DNA of 64,000 nt from Streptomyces sp. NBC_01549 (GTDB lineage: Bacteria; Actinomycetota; Actinomycetes; Streptomycetales; Streptomycetaceae), in contig NZ_JAPEPW010000002.1 of NCBI RefSeq assembly GCF_026339955.1, forward strand, positions 62,001 to 126,000, in the 5' to 3' direction. This document shows positions 36,839 through 44,918 of the stretch, piece after piece (position 1 is the stretch's first letter; each line of letters starts with the position of its first letter). The translations under genes and the position numbers were made by a program. The notes under the pieces were generated by a model that saw nothing but the letters and a program-made list of their open reading frames with translations, made no database searches and had not been told where the DNA came from.

Positions 36839-37957
36839 TCAGGATGGCTGGACTTGGTCGAAGAGGGCGAGGGCTTCGGCGGGGTTCGGGCTCACGAGGC
36901 GTTCCAGACCGGCCGTCGTGATCTTCGCCCACCTGCCGGCCCGTGCCCACATCTGTTCCTCGAAGGCGCGGACGGCCTCGTCCAGATCTCCAGGGCCGGT
37001 GGCGATGGACTCGGCGAGTTCGGCGCCTTCCAGCATCGCGAGGTTCGCGCCCACCCCCAATGGGGGCATCAGATGGGCGGCGTCGCCCAGTAGCGTCACC
37101 CCGACGACGTGGGTCCAGGTGTGCGACACGGGCAGGACGTAGAAGGGGCGGTGGACGAAAGCGGTGCCGTGGCGGAGGAGGTCGAGGACGGGAGCGGCCC
37201 AGCCGTCGAACAGAGCCAGCAGGCTCGATCGCACGGCCTCGACGTCGGCCGGGTCCAAGTGTGTGTGCCAGTCCAGCGGCGCGCGGAATTTGGTGTACAC
37301 CTTGACGTGGCCGCCGCTGTTGCGCTGAGCGACGAGGCTTCGGTTCACGCCGTACACAGCCACGGAACCGTCGCCGATCAACCGGGCGAGGTCAGGGTGG
37401 CGGGTGTCGACGTCGTCGAGGGAGGTCTCGACCGAGGTGACGCCGGTGTAGTGCGGCGTCACCGACGAGACTGCCGGGCGGATCCGGGACCAGGCGCCGT
37501 CCGCGCCGACCACGAGGTCGAACGTCTCCTGTCGCCCGTCCGCGAAATCGACCAGTACGCCATCCCGGGTCCCCGGCACCACCTGCGTCACGCCCCGACC
37601 CCACTGGACGTCGAGAGGGCCGAGCAGCAGGTCACGGAGTTGCCCACGGTCGATCTCTGGATTGGCCCGGTCATCTGGACGGGGTCGCCAGTCGCGCAGG
37701 ACGGTCCCGTCCACGTCCAGGATGCGCATGGCCTGCCCCTCGGGGCGAGACAGCGTCTGGAGATCCGCCAGCAGTCCCGCCTTGTCCAGCGCGAGCTGGC
37801 CCAGCCCTTCGTGCAGGTCCAGCGTGCCGCCCGGGGGGCGGGCGTCGGGGGCGGGATCGCGTTCGAGGACGGCGACGGGGAAGCCATGGCGGTGCAGGAC
37901 ACGGGCGAAGGTAAGGCCGGCAGGGCCGCTCCCGACCACGGCGATACGATGTCTCAT
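36839..37957 (-). CDS. FAD-dependent monooxygenase (TetX/PHBH-like)
   Basis: A 372-residue group A flavoprotein monooxygenase. Motifs in order: the FAD dinucleotide fold GSGPAGLTFARVLHRHG at residues 8-24, the substrate-side RPPGGTLDLHEGLGQLAL (Tet(X)-like), LVVGADGAWSRIRPAV and the second FAD site LLGDAAHLMPPLGVGANLAM. The N-terminal arrangement recalls tetracycline-inactivating Tet(X) enzymes, but many antibiotic- and aromatic-hydroxylating enzymes share it, so drug inactivation is only a hypothesis. It is divergent from a TetR gene 53 bp away with an operator-like palindrome between them, so it is probably repressed until an inducer binds TetR. The start is the ATG at 37957. Confidence 0.85.
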   Translation of the reverse strand: MRHRIAVVGSGPAGLTFARVLHRHGFPVAVLERDPAPDARPPGGTLDLHEGLGQLALDKAGLLADLQTLSRPEGQAMRILDVDGTVLRDWRPRPDDRANPEIDRGQLRDLLLGPLDVQWGRGVTQVVPGTRDGVLVDFADGRQETFDLVVGADGAWSRIRPAVSSVTPHYTGVTSVETSLDDVDTRHPDLARLIGDGSVAVYGVNRSLVAQRNSGGHVKVYTKFRAPLDWHTHLDPADVEAVRSSLLALFDGWAAPVLDLLRHGTAFVHRPFYVLPVSHTWTHVVGVTLLGDAAHLMPPLGVGANLAMLEGAELAESIATGPGDLDEAVRAFEEQMWARAGRWAKITTAGLERLVSPNPAEALALFDQVQPS

Positions 37958-37961
37958 ACCG

Positions 37962-37972
37962 ATACACTGTAT
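37962..37972. promoter_or_regulatory. Palindromic operator between monooxygenase and TetR genes
   Basis: ATACA-C-TGTAT is a perfect dyad 5 bp upstream of the monooxygenase start and 38 bp from the TetR start. It can overlap the promoters of both genes. TetR-family repressors commonly bind such sites. Confidence 0.65.
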
Positions 37973-38010
37973 TTCCCCATTGCGACGCAACGCAACAGAA
38001 CGGTGTGACC

Positions 38011-38703
38011 ATGACTGTGTGGGACCGGCCGGAGCCGCCAACTCGCCCCGTGCCGCTCGACCGGGAGCGGATCGTCGCAGCCGCCATCGCGCTGGCCGAC
38101 GAGGGCGGGCTGGAGGCGGTGTCGTTGCGCAAGGTCGCCGCCCGGCTGAACGCCGGCCCGATGCGGCTGTACGGATACATCTCCACCAAGCAGGAGCTGT
38201 TCGACCTCATGGTGGACGAGGTCCAGGCCGAGATTCTCCCCGAGGAGCAGCCCGGTGACTGGCGGGAGGCGCTGCGCGCCCTCGCCCATCGCACCAGGCA
38301 GGCCGCTCTCCGTCACGAATGGCTGGCCGATCTGCTCGGCGGCCGCCCGGCCCTGGGCCCGAACGGCCTCGCCGTGACAGAGGCCAAGCTGGCCGCCCTC
38401 GACGGTCTCGCCGACGTCGACACCGTCATGCGCGCCGTGGAGACTGTCAGCGCCTACTTCACTGGCGCGATCAGGCGCGAGATCGCGAACCTGCGGGCCG
38501 AGCGCGCCACGGGCCTGTCCAAGCGCGACTGGCAGCGCGCCTCCGGCCCGCACGTGACGAGCATGTTGGCCACGGGCCGCTTCCCGGCGCTGGCCAAGGC
38601 CGTGTACGACGGCACGGACGTGGACGCCGCTACATCCTTCGCGATCGGCCTGGACTGGGTCCTCGACGCCGTGGCCGCCAAACTCACCAGGCCGTCGGCG
38701 TGA
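38011..38703 (+). CDS. TetR-family regulator (divergent to monooxygenase)
   Basis: A 230-residue repressor. The N-terminal HTH runs from RERIVAAAIALADEGGLEAV through LRKVAARLNAGPMRLYGYI to STKQELFDLMVDEV, the TetR pattern. The C-terminal ligand domain is of the TetR_C type with a conserved W/R-rich core (WREALRALAHRTRQAALRHEWLADLLGG). A GTG at 38005 is an alternative start two codons upstream; neither has a Shine-Dalgarno, so the mRNA may be leaderless. It likely represses itself and the monooxygenase. Confidence 0.88.
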   Translation: MTVWDRPEPPTRPVPLDRERIVAAAIALADEGGLEAVSLRKVAARLNAGPMRLYGYISTKQELFDLMVDEVQAEILPEEQPGDWREALRALAHRTRQAALRHEWLADLLGGRPALGPNGLAVTEAKLAALDGLADVDTVMRAVETVSAYFTGAIRREIANLRAERATGLSKRDWQRASGPHVTSMLATGRFPALAKAVYDGTDVDAATSFAIGLDWVLDAVAAKLTRPSA

Positions 38704-38707
38704 CACT

Positions 38708-38905
38708 CAGCTCTCGCCGAATACCGCCAGAGCCTCGAAGCCGCCGGCTTCACGAACATCGAACTCAGCCCCACCCATTCGGTCGCGGACGGCATGCACT
38801 CCGTACCATCGTCCGCGCCACCAAGCCCACCACCAGTCACAAGGCTGAGGCAAGCGCGACCAGCGATTCCTACTGCGGCGTCAACGCCTGCTGCGCGATG
38901 GCCGA
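38708..38905 (+). pseudogene. Arsenite methyltransferase (ArsM-like), 3' end
   Basis: LAEYRQSLEAAGFTNIELSP and THSVADGMHS, then a frameshift, then IVRATKP and a cysteine-containing tail (SDSYCGVNACC). This is the end of actinobacterial ArsM-type SAM methyltransferases; the SAM-binding domain is absent. It begins directly after the TetR stop. The following 38906-39096 is degraded. Confidence 0.5.
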
Positions 38906-39096
38906 ACAGGCCGACGCCCCGATCAACGCCGTCGCCGAAACCAAGAGCGCCCTGCACGAGGGCATCGACGTCCTTGCCGGCGATCCGCCTGGCCGGCGAA
39001 CTCGGCGCCATCGATTGGTACCAGCGTGTCCTGGTGACGACGGGGAGAGGTTGCGGGAGTTCGGCTGCCTGCTGGACATGCGCGGCGCCAGCGTCT

Positions 39097-39324
39097 TATC
39101 TGGCCGACGAGCGTGAACTGGGCCGCATAGCGGCCGACGCCGACATCGACTCACTCACGCTCTCCTTGGTCGGTGGCGGGCATCTCCTGTTCGCAGACCG
39201 CGACCCCGGCCCGCCGGCCACGGCAGCCGTCAACAAGCTGGTGACAGCGGTTATCGCCGATGCCGTGCAACGACGACCGTCCAGCACCCCCCGGATCGTC
39301 AGTGAAGGACTGGGGGGCTGGTGA
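39097..39324 (+). pseudogene. TetR-family regulator, C-terminal fragment
   Basis: LADERELGRIAADADIDSLT, LSLVGGGHLLFADRDPGPPA and AVNKLVTAVIADAVQRR match the last two helices of a TetR ligand-binding domain. The HTH part is missing. Confidence 0.5.
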
Positions 39325-39342
39325 GGGTCTGGCCCAACCCGT

Positions 39343-39366
39343 GGTACCGGCGATACCATCGGTACC
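39343..39366 (+). promoter_or_regulatory. Leaderless promoter/operator of the toxin-antitoxin operon
   Basis: Two GGTACC palindromes (39343-39348 and 39361-39366) frame TACCAT at 39354-39359. That hexamer fits the TANNNT -10 consensus and ends 7 bp before the ATG at 39367. There is no Shine-Dalgarno, so the transcript probably starts at the ATG, and the twin palindromes may be the autoregulatory site. Confidence 0.5.
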
Positions 39367-39666
39367 ATGTCGCAGCCCAAAGCCATGAACCTACGTTTTC
39401 CCGATCCGGCCCAGCGCGCCGCAATCGAGGCCGCTGCACGGCAGGAGGGCGTCAGCTTGCAGGAGTACATCCTGTCTGCTGCCTACACCCGTGCCACTGC
39501 CGTAGAGGCGCGATTCCTCGACGCCTTCAGGGAGTCGATGTCCCGGAGCAGCGAGACGTTTGCCGAGGGGGCCGGCACTGCCGATCCCAGCGGGGAGCTG
39601 CGCGCCGCGGAGCTGGCTGCGCGGCGCGGGCTTGAGGAGCAGCAGGAGCGGGGTCACTCCGCGTGA
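39367..39666 (+). CDS. Antitoxin (ribbon-helix-helix-like)
   Basis: A 99-residue protein whose first 45 residues give the RHH pattern MNLRFPDPAQRAAIEAAARQ, GVSLQEYILSAAYTRA: a short beta strand and two helices, as in antitoxins that bind their own promoter. The C-terminal half is a charged helix that would wrap the toxin. Its stop overlaps the toxin start by GTGA, the classic layout of a toxin-antitoxin pair. The ATG has no ribosome site and follows GGTACC directly. Confidence 0.7.
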   Translation: MSQPKAMNLRFPDPAQRAAIEAAARQEGVSLQEYILSAAYTRATAVEARFLDAFRESMSRSSETFAEGAGTADPSGELRAAELAARRGLEEQQERGHSA

Positions 39667-40049
39667 CGCAGCACGAACCGCTCCACCCTCTTGATGTGAC
39701 CTTCCTGCTGCACGCAGCCGAGTTGCTGCCCGGCGATCCGCAGGTGGACGACTACGGTCCCCTCTACGCGGCCGTCGCCCGGGTCAATGCCCGGGCCCTG
39801 GAACGCGACATCTACGGGTCCCTGTATCTCAGGGCGGCCGCGCTGCTGCAGACGCTGGTGAGGCTCCCGTATCTGGAGCACTCCAATGACGCTTTCGCCT
39901 GGCACTGCGCGGAGGCGTATCTGGTGCTGAACGGGTGTCGTCTCGACTATCCGCCGAAGGAGGCGGTCGCCCTGGTGCGGGACGTGGCTTCCGGGGCGAT
40001 GGGTGTTGGCCTGGTCGGCCGTCAGTTGCGTGCGTGGAGCGTCTCCTGA
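39663..40049 (+). CDS. Fic/Doc-like toxin component
   Basis: A 128-residue protein of the actinobacterial Fic-family toxin type: short, helical, with DVTFLLHAAELLPGDPQVDDYG at the start, RAAALLQTLVRLPYLEHSNDAFAW in the middle and a terminal RQLRAWSVS. The canonical HPFxxGNGR loop is not present, although the NDAFAWHCAEAYLVLNG helix lies where it would be. The chemistry may therefore differ, or the toxin may act otherwise. It is translationally coupled to the antitoxin and followed by two hairpins. Confidence 0.7.
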   Translation: MTQHEPLHPLDVTFLLHAAELLPGDPQVDDYGPLYAAVARVNARALERDIYGSLYLRAAALLQTLVRLPYLEHSNDAFAWHCAEAYLVLNGCRLDYPPKEAVALVRDVASGAMGVGLVGRQLRAWSVS

Positions 40050-40080
40050 CCCCGTTGGTGTCTTGAGCCTCCTCTCGGGT

Positions 40081-40112
40081 CTCGCCGTCCGCCCCTGAGT
40101 GCGGACGGCGAG
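40081..40112 (+). terminator. 12-bp hairpin after the toxin gene
   Basis: CTCGCCGTCCGC and GCGGACGGCGAG pair perfectly over 12 bp with an 8-nt loop, 31 bp after the toxin stop. Confidence 0.65.
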
Positions 40113-40142
40113 CCTGCTCGAAGGCTCTTCCTGAACCTCGCG

Positions 40143-40163
40143 GCGCCCGTTGGGCGCTTTTTT
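40143..40163 (+). terminator. Rho-independent terminator with T-run
   Basis: GCGCCC-GTT-GGGCGC followed by six T residues, a canonical intrinsic terminator, which is uncommon in such GC-rich DNA. It closes the toxin-antitoxin transcript. Confidence 0.85.
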
Positions 40164-40166
40164 CGT

Positions 40167-40413
40167 TTATGGATGGTCGGGGTACCAGGGGGCGAGGCGC
40201 AGGAGGAGGTGGAGGGTGCGGCGGGCGGCGGTTCGGTGAGCGGGGTGTGGGGTGTGGGGCGTAGGCGACGCCGAGAGCGAGGGCGGCGGTGAGGGCCAGG
40301 GGCGTCAGGAAGGCGACGCCGGCGTAGGCGAGGGCGGTACGGACGACAGCAGTGGGGGCGAGGAGGAGTGCGGCGGCGGCCGTGCGGGTGGGCCGGCGGC
40401 GGCGGGTGGGCAT
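40167..40413 (-). pseudogene. Small membrane protein, probably frameshifted
   Basis: Starts MPTRRRRPTRTAAAALLLAP with a long hydrophobic stretch (TALAYAGVAFLTPLALTAALALGVA) and, after a probable frameshift near 40230, ends RRTLHLLLRLAPWYPDHP stop at 40167. A coding-like stretch upstream (40573-40430, FDTVAPHTTEQFTLGWCTEQ) may be a separate fragment. No family is recognised. Confidence 0.3.
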
Positions 40414-40595
40414 GAGGGTGAGGCTCGGACGTTACCTGGACTAGGAGCCCGAGGATGCCCTCGCCCTCGTGCGCGACTTTGCGCAGGGCCTGCTCGGTGC
40501 ACCAGCCCAGCGTGAACTGCTCGGTGGTGTGAGGGGCCACGGTGTCGAATTGTCCATGCCGGGTCCTGAACATGCTGATCGGGCGGTAGCCGACG

Positions 40596-41489
40596 TCAGT
40601 CGGCCGACGGCCCGGACAAGGCGTCGACGAGGCTGAGGAGCCCTCGCAGTGCCGGCGCGGTGCCCGCCGGCTGGTGGGCCAGGGCGAGGCCCACGGTGGG
40701 CGTGGGCGCGGTCACGCGCTTGAGTCGCACCCCTGGTACGCGCAGCGCACGAGCACGTCCCTCGGGCACCGGGGCGATGCCGGTGCCCGAGGCGACGCTG
40801 AGGAGGAGTTGCTCGTCGTCAGGTTCTTCCCGCACGATGCGTGGCCCACCGTCGGGCCACAGCTGCCGGGTGATCAGGTCGTACATTCCGGGGGCGTTCT
40901 CGCGCGGCCAGAGGATCACGGGTTCGGCGGCGATGTGTCCGCGGGTAACCCTTCGTTGGCGGGCGAGAGGATGCTCCGCGGGGACGGCCACGAGTAGTTC
41001 CTCGCGGGCGATGTGCCGGCACTCCAAACCCTCGCCGCTCAGCGGCGGCCGTACGAAGGCGGCGTCCAGCCTCCCGGCCAGCAGCTCGGCGATGTTGTGC
41101 GCGGTCCACCCCGTCCGTACGACGAGATCCACGTCCGGATGAAGGGTACGGAACTTGGCGAGGAGGGCGTCGACAGGACCGCCGCGGGCGGAGCGGGTCA
41201 GGGCCAGGCGCAGTTGCCCCTGCCGTCCGCCAACGGCCGCACGGATCCGTTCCTGCGACGCGGCCACGTGGGCCAGCAGTTCGCCGGCTTCGCGGGCCAC
41301 GACCTCGCCGACGACGGTCAACCGGCAGCCCCGGCTGCCTCGTTCGAGCAGTGGAGCGCCTATGTCCCGTTCCAGCGCCCTGATCTGCTGGCTCAGGGCG
41401 GGCTGGGCGATGTGCAGCCGGTGCGCGGCCCGCGTGAAGTTCAACTCCTCGGTCAGGATGAGGAAGTACCGCAGCCGCCGCAAGTCCAT
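40596..41489 (-). CDS. LysR-family transcriptional regulator
   Basis: A 297-residue LysR regulator starting at the ATG at 41489, where the family's MDLRRLRYFLILTEELNFTRAA begins; an upstream in-frame extension is ignored. The HTH continues with RLHIAQPALSQQIRALERDIG. The effector domain (about 90-290) has the alpha/beta pattern (QLRLALTRSARGG, LLAGRLDAAFVRPP, HPLARQRRVTRGHIAAEP, SVASGTGIAPVPEG). It is divergent from the D-amino-acid oxidase with a LysR-type dyad next to its start, so it probably controls both genes in response to a small effector. Confidence 0.9.
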   Translation of the reverse strand: MDLRRLRYFLILTEELNFTRAAHRLHIAQPALSQQIRALERDIGAPLLERGSRGCRLTVVGEVVAREAGELLAHVAASQERIRAAVGGRQGQLRLALTRSARGGPVDALLAKFRTLHPDVDLVVRTGWTAHNIAELLAGRLDAAFVRPPLSGEGLECRHIAREELLVAVPAEHPLARQRRVTRGHIAAEPVILWPRENAPGMYDLITRQLWPDGGPRIVREEPDDEQLLLSVASGTGIAPVPEGRARALRVPGVRLKRVTAPTPTVGLALAHQPAGTAPALRGLLSLVDALSGPSAD

Positions 41490-41498
41490 CCGCCAACT

Positions 41499-41513
41499 AT
41501 AAGCACGGCTTAT
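41499..41513. promoter_or_regulatory. LysR-type binding site (ATAAGC-ACG-GCTTAT)
   Basis: A perfect interrupted dyad, 6-bp arms with a 3-nt centre, 10 bp upstream of the LysR start and 86 bp from the oxidase start. It fits the T-N11-A pattern of LysR boxes. Confidence 0.65.
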
Positions 41514-41598
41514 GGCATTGACCATGACTGGTCTTGGACAGGTCGTCAACTCCCCGCCGACAGTGGGAAGCACACGGTTCGGCAATCAAGGGGGAGGC

Positions 41599-42579
41599 AT
41601 GGGCGACAGGTTCGACGCGGTCGTCGTCGGCGCCGGGGTCATCGGGCTCACCACCGCACTGCGCCTGCAGCAGGCCGGTGCCCGCGTCGCCGTCGTCACG
41701 GCCGAGCCGTCCGCCGAAACGACGTCCTCCGTCGCCGCAGCCGTCTGGTACCCGACCCGCACCCGGTTCGAACCTCGTGTACTGGACTGGGCCACCCGCA
41801 CCTACGACGAGTTCGCCCGCCAGGCGGCGAACGGGGTACCCGGCGTGGCCATGCGCCCCACCCGGATGCTGCTGCGCAGCCAGAACCACGACGCCCCCTG
41901 GTGGGCCATGGCCCTTCCCGACCTCCGCACCCTGCGCGGGGACGAGGTGCGGGCCCCGTTCAGCGGCGGCTGGGCGTTCACCGCCCCGACCGTGGAGATG
42001 TCCCGCTACCTGCCCTGGCTCCAGCAGACCTTCTCCGCGGCTGGCGGCACGCTGATCCATCGCCGCATCGACGCCCTGGAACAGGCGGGCATATGGGCTC
42101 CCGCGGTGGTGAACGCTTCCGGCCTGGGCGCCCGCGCCCTGTGCGGCGACACCGAAGTGCGGCCGGTGCGGGGGCAGTTGGTCCTCGTCGCCAACCCTGG
42201 GCTGCACACGTCCGTCCGTGACGAGGACAACGCCGAGGGTTCCACCTACGTCCACCCCCGCAGCGCCGACATCGTCCTCGGTGGCACCTTCGAGATCGGC
42301 AAGTGGGACACCACCCCATCACCGGTCACCGCCGCCGCGATCCTGCGCCGCTGCACCGAACTGCTCCCGGAACTGGCAGACACCCAAGTCCTCGGCCACC
42401 AGGTGGGCCTGCGGCCCCACCGAGACGGCGGCGTCCGCCTGGAGGCCGACCCTCGCCCGCACGGCCGCGTACGCCGGCTGGTGCACAACTACGGCCACGG
42501 AGGCGCCGGAATCACCCTGGCCTGGGGGTGCGCGAACGCCGCGACCGCCCTTGTCGCCGGGGCCGTTCGGCCGGGATGA
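41599..42579 (+). CDS. D-amino-acid/D-aspartate oxidase family flavoprotein
   Basis: A 326-residue FAD oxidase of the DAO family. The N-terminal FAD fold is VVVGAGVIGLTTALRLQQAGA. Then come SVAAAVWYPTRT, a substrate loop region, PVRGQLVLVANPG (PxRGQ motif), YVHPRSADIVLGGTFE and the C-terminal YGHGGAGITLAWGCA that binds FAD. It would deaminate D-amino acids to 2-oxo acids with H2O2; neutral versus acidic preference cannot be told. The ATG at 41599 is preceded by GGGGGAGG. An earlier in-frame ATG at 41512 lies inside the regulatory region and is not favoured. Confidence 0.88.
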   Translation: MGDRFDAVVVGAGVIGLTTALRLQQAGARVAVVTAEPSAETTSSVAAAVWYPTRTRFEPRVLDWATRTYDEFARQAANGVPGVAMRPTRMLLRSQNHDAPWWAMALPDLRTLRGDEVRAPFSGGWAFTAPTVEMSRYLPWLQQTFSAAGGTLIHRRIDALEQAGIWAPAVVNASGLGARALCGDTEVRPVRGQLVLVANPGLHTSVRDEDNAEGSTYVHPRSADIVLGGTFEIGKWDTTPSPVTAAAILRRCTELLPELADTQVLGHQVGLRPHRDGGVRLEADPRPHGRVRRLVHNYGHGGAGITLAWGCANAATALVAGAVRPG

Positions 42580-42660
42580 CCCTCTGCCGACCTGACGACC
42601 TGCCGCTCGCAACTCCCCTTCGTCAGTACTGTTCCCTCCTCAAGGACTGGGTGTGCGCCG

Positions 42661-43758
42661 ATGGATTCCGTCGAACCCGCAGAGATCAACACTCCCGCCA
42701 CAGCGGCCGGTGGGACGCGACCGAAACCCGGCGGGCCTCCGGTGAACCCCCCCGCCAAGGTGCGCCGCCGCACGCTGCTGCTCGCCGCGCTCGGCATGAC
42801 AGCCGTCGCCGTCCCGTTCGCGGTGATCGAGTCGAGAGCCGACGACGACGCACCCCGCAAGGTCGTGTTCACCCTCCCCGACGGCTACGCCTCCTGCGTG
42901 GCGTTCAGCCCGAATGGAAAGACGCTGGCCGCCGGCCTGTCCTCGCTCCGGGGCACGGGCAGCACGCTGCGGTTGTGGGACGTGGCCGAGGGCACTGCGA
43001 CCGCTCCCTGGCCCGACCAGATCGAAGACGTGACGAAGATGGCCTTCAGCCCGGACGGCAAGACCCTGGCCACGACCGGCGCCCTACAAGTGTCCCTCTG
43101 GACCCTGGGGGATCGCACCGGCATCGCCCTGACCCATCCCCAGCTCCCCCTGGACCTGGCGTTCGCCCCGGACGGCAGGACCCTGGCCACCGGTGGCCGT
43201 TACGGGGCGGCCTGGCTGTGGGACCTGTCGACCCGCACCGTCACCGCAATGCTGAAGACCCAGGGCATGGCCGTGGTCAACGCCGTGGCGTTCAGCCCGG
43301 ATGGCAGGACCCTGGCCACGGGCAGCGCGGACCTCACCGTGAGCCCGGTCCGGCTGTGGGACTTGCTCACCCGCACCGTGCAGGCCACCCTCGACGCCCC
43401 GCTCTGGCACGGCTTCAAGCCCGTCGCGTTCAGCGCCGACGGGCGAAGCCTGGCCACCGGCAGCGCCGACAACATCGTGCGCGTGTGGGACGTGGCGACC
43501 GGCAGCGTCGACGCCACGCTCACCGGCCACACCGCCCCCGTGACGACGGTGGCGTTCAGCCCGGACGGAAACACCCTGGCCACCGGGAGCGACGACAAGA
43601 CCGTGCGGTTGTGGGACACGAGCACGCTCGACGTCTTCCCCATCGACACCCTCACCGGCCACACCGACCAGGTGACATCGGTGGCGTTCAGTCCGGACGG
43701 CAAGACCCTGGCCTCGGCCGGCCTCGACTCCACGGTGCGGCTGTGGCCGAGACGGTGA
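42661..43758 (+). CDS. WD40-repeat protein, seven repeats, N-terminal membrane/export signal
   Basis: A 365-residue protein. Residues 34-58 are a basic stretch followed by a hydrophobic segment (KVRRRTLLLAALGMTAVAVPF), which is a TAT-like signal or signal anchor. The rest is seven WD40 units, each with the pattern VAFSPDGKTLATGS and ending LWD, enough for one closed beta-propeller, probably displayed outside the cytoplasm as a binding platform. No enzymatic or kinase domain is attached. It follows the oxidase by 81 bp on the same strand and could be co-transcribed. Partner unknown. Confidence 0.85.
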   Translation: MDSVEPAEINTPATAAGGTRPKPGGPPVNPPAKVRRRTLLLAALGMTAVAVPFAVIESRADDDAPRKVVFTLPDGYASCVAFSPNGKTLAAGLSSLRGTGSTLRLWDVAEGTATAPWPDQIEDVTKMAFSPDGKTLATTGALQVSLWTLGDRTGIALTHPQLPLDLAFAPDGRTLATGGRYGAAWLWDLSTRTVTAMLKTQGMAVVNAVAFSPDGRTLATGSADLTVSPVRLWDLLTRTVQATLDAPLWHGFKPVAFSADGRSLATGSADNIVRVWDVATGSVDATLTGHTAPVTTVAFSPDGNTLATGSDDKTVRLWDTSTLDVFPIDTLTGHTDQVTSVAFSPDGKTLASAGLDSTVRLWPRR

Positions 43759-43808
43759 CCCCGACTCCCTTGTAGACCACGTCAGTTGACAATTGGGGGG
43801 ACCCAGTC

Positions 43809-44729
43809 ATGGCTGTCAGAGACGCAGAGCCCGCAGCCGGAACGATGTTGCGCGGCAGAGGCGGAACCGCGCACCTGGAGCGCGAGACCGTCCAGCTGGA
43901 CCGGGCAGGGATCCGGCTGGTCATCCCCCTCGACGCGATCCGGACCGTCCTTGTCGCCAGGGGCAGGCGCACGAGCGCCGAGATCCGGCTGAACTCGGCG
44001 GTCGCCCGAGCCGAGCCGGCAACGGTCTGCGCGATCAGCTCCCGCAGCGCCGAGGAGGTGGAGGCCTTCGCGCGCGCCGTCAACGCGGCGCTCCCGCAAC
44101 GGGACAAGGCCGAGAGACGCATCGACGGCGCGGCCCTCGTGACGGCCAAGGAGAGCCCCTGGACGCCCAGGACACGGCCCAGAGCGTTCCTGTCCTCGGC
44201 CCAGTGGTGGGCCTTGTCCACGCTCACCTGCCTTTTCACCCTCGGCCTGCTGCTCCCCGTGTCGGCGGGCGACGGGCGCCTCGCCCAGTTCTGGACCGGC
44301 ACCTTCCCGATGCTCGTGTACGGCTGCTTCCTCGCCCGCGGCACGTGGCGCGCCACGGTGACCTGGTGGCTGCTGCACCGGTACGGCGTGACGACCGTCG
44401 CCAGATGTGCGGGCTACAGCCCCCCGGGCGATCCTGCCCTGTCCGGAACCGTCGTGTACGCGTTCACCGACACCAGCGGTACGTCTCACACCTTCGAACG
44501 CGCGGGCGGCCCGTCGGCGTCCGACAAGTGGATCTCGTACGACCCGGCCAGACCGGACTTCGCCAGGGGGCCGGGACAACCGTCGGCCAGGACCCTGATC
44601 CTGCTGATCCGCCTCCTCGTCGGCGTGCCGGTCATGCTCGCCATGGCAGCCTACCTGGTGTGGTATTTCACCACCGCGATGCACGCGGAAATCGCGGACT
44701 TACCCGACTGCTTCCATCGGGACTGGTGA
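43809..44729 (+). CDS. Membrane protein with PH-like N-terminus (DUF3592-like C-terminal half)
   Basis: A 306-residue protein. Residues 1-95 form a beta-rich, PH-like domain (VQLDRAGIRLVIPLDAIRTVLV ... SSRSAEEVEAFARAVNAAL). Two membrane helices follow (about 130-150 and 160-180), then a soluble segment with VVYAFTDTSGTSHTFERAGG and WISYDPARPD, resembling DUF3592 proteins, and a final helix (TLILLIRLLVGVPVMLAMAAYLVWY). The function is unknown. The start follows GGGGGGACCC. It lies 50 bp after the WD40 gene, same strand. Confidence 0.65.
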   Translation: MAVRDAEPAAGTMLRGRGGTAHLERETVQLDRAGIRLVIPLDAIRTVLVARGRRTSAEIRLNSAVARAEPATVCAISSRSAEEVEAFARAVNAALPQRDKAERRIDGAALVTAKESPWTPRTRPRAFLSSAQWWALSTLTCLFTLGLLLPVSAGDGRLAQFWTGTFPMLVYGCFLARGTWRATVTWWLLHRYGVTTVARCAGYSPPGDPALSGTVVYAFTDTSGTSHTFERAGGPSASDKWISYDPARPDFARGPGQPSARTLILLIRLLVGVPVMLAMAAYLVWYFTTAMHAEIADLPDCFHRDW

Positions 44730-44918
44730 GGGCGCGGCAACGGGGGCCGGGCCGCCGGCGAGTGCCAAACCAGCCTGTTCGCCGCCCATCCGGGTCAGGC
44801 GCGCACGTCCCGCTGCTGGACTTCCGTGAGCACTCCGGCCACCGCCAAGAAGTCGTTGTCCACATGGAGGACGGTGTGCCCGTGGTGAACCGCTGAGTTA
44901 TGCCTATGACCTGTTGCG

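Noticed and set aside
39829..40413. A 194-residue minus-strand protein overlapping the toxin.
   Set aside because: Beyond the first 55 residues it is antisense to the toxin and crosses its terminator; only the hydrophobic start may be real.
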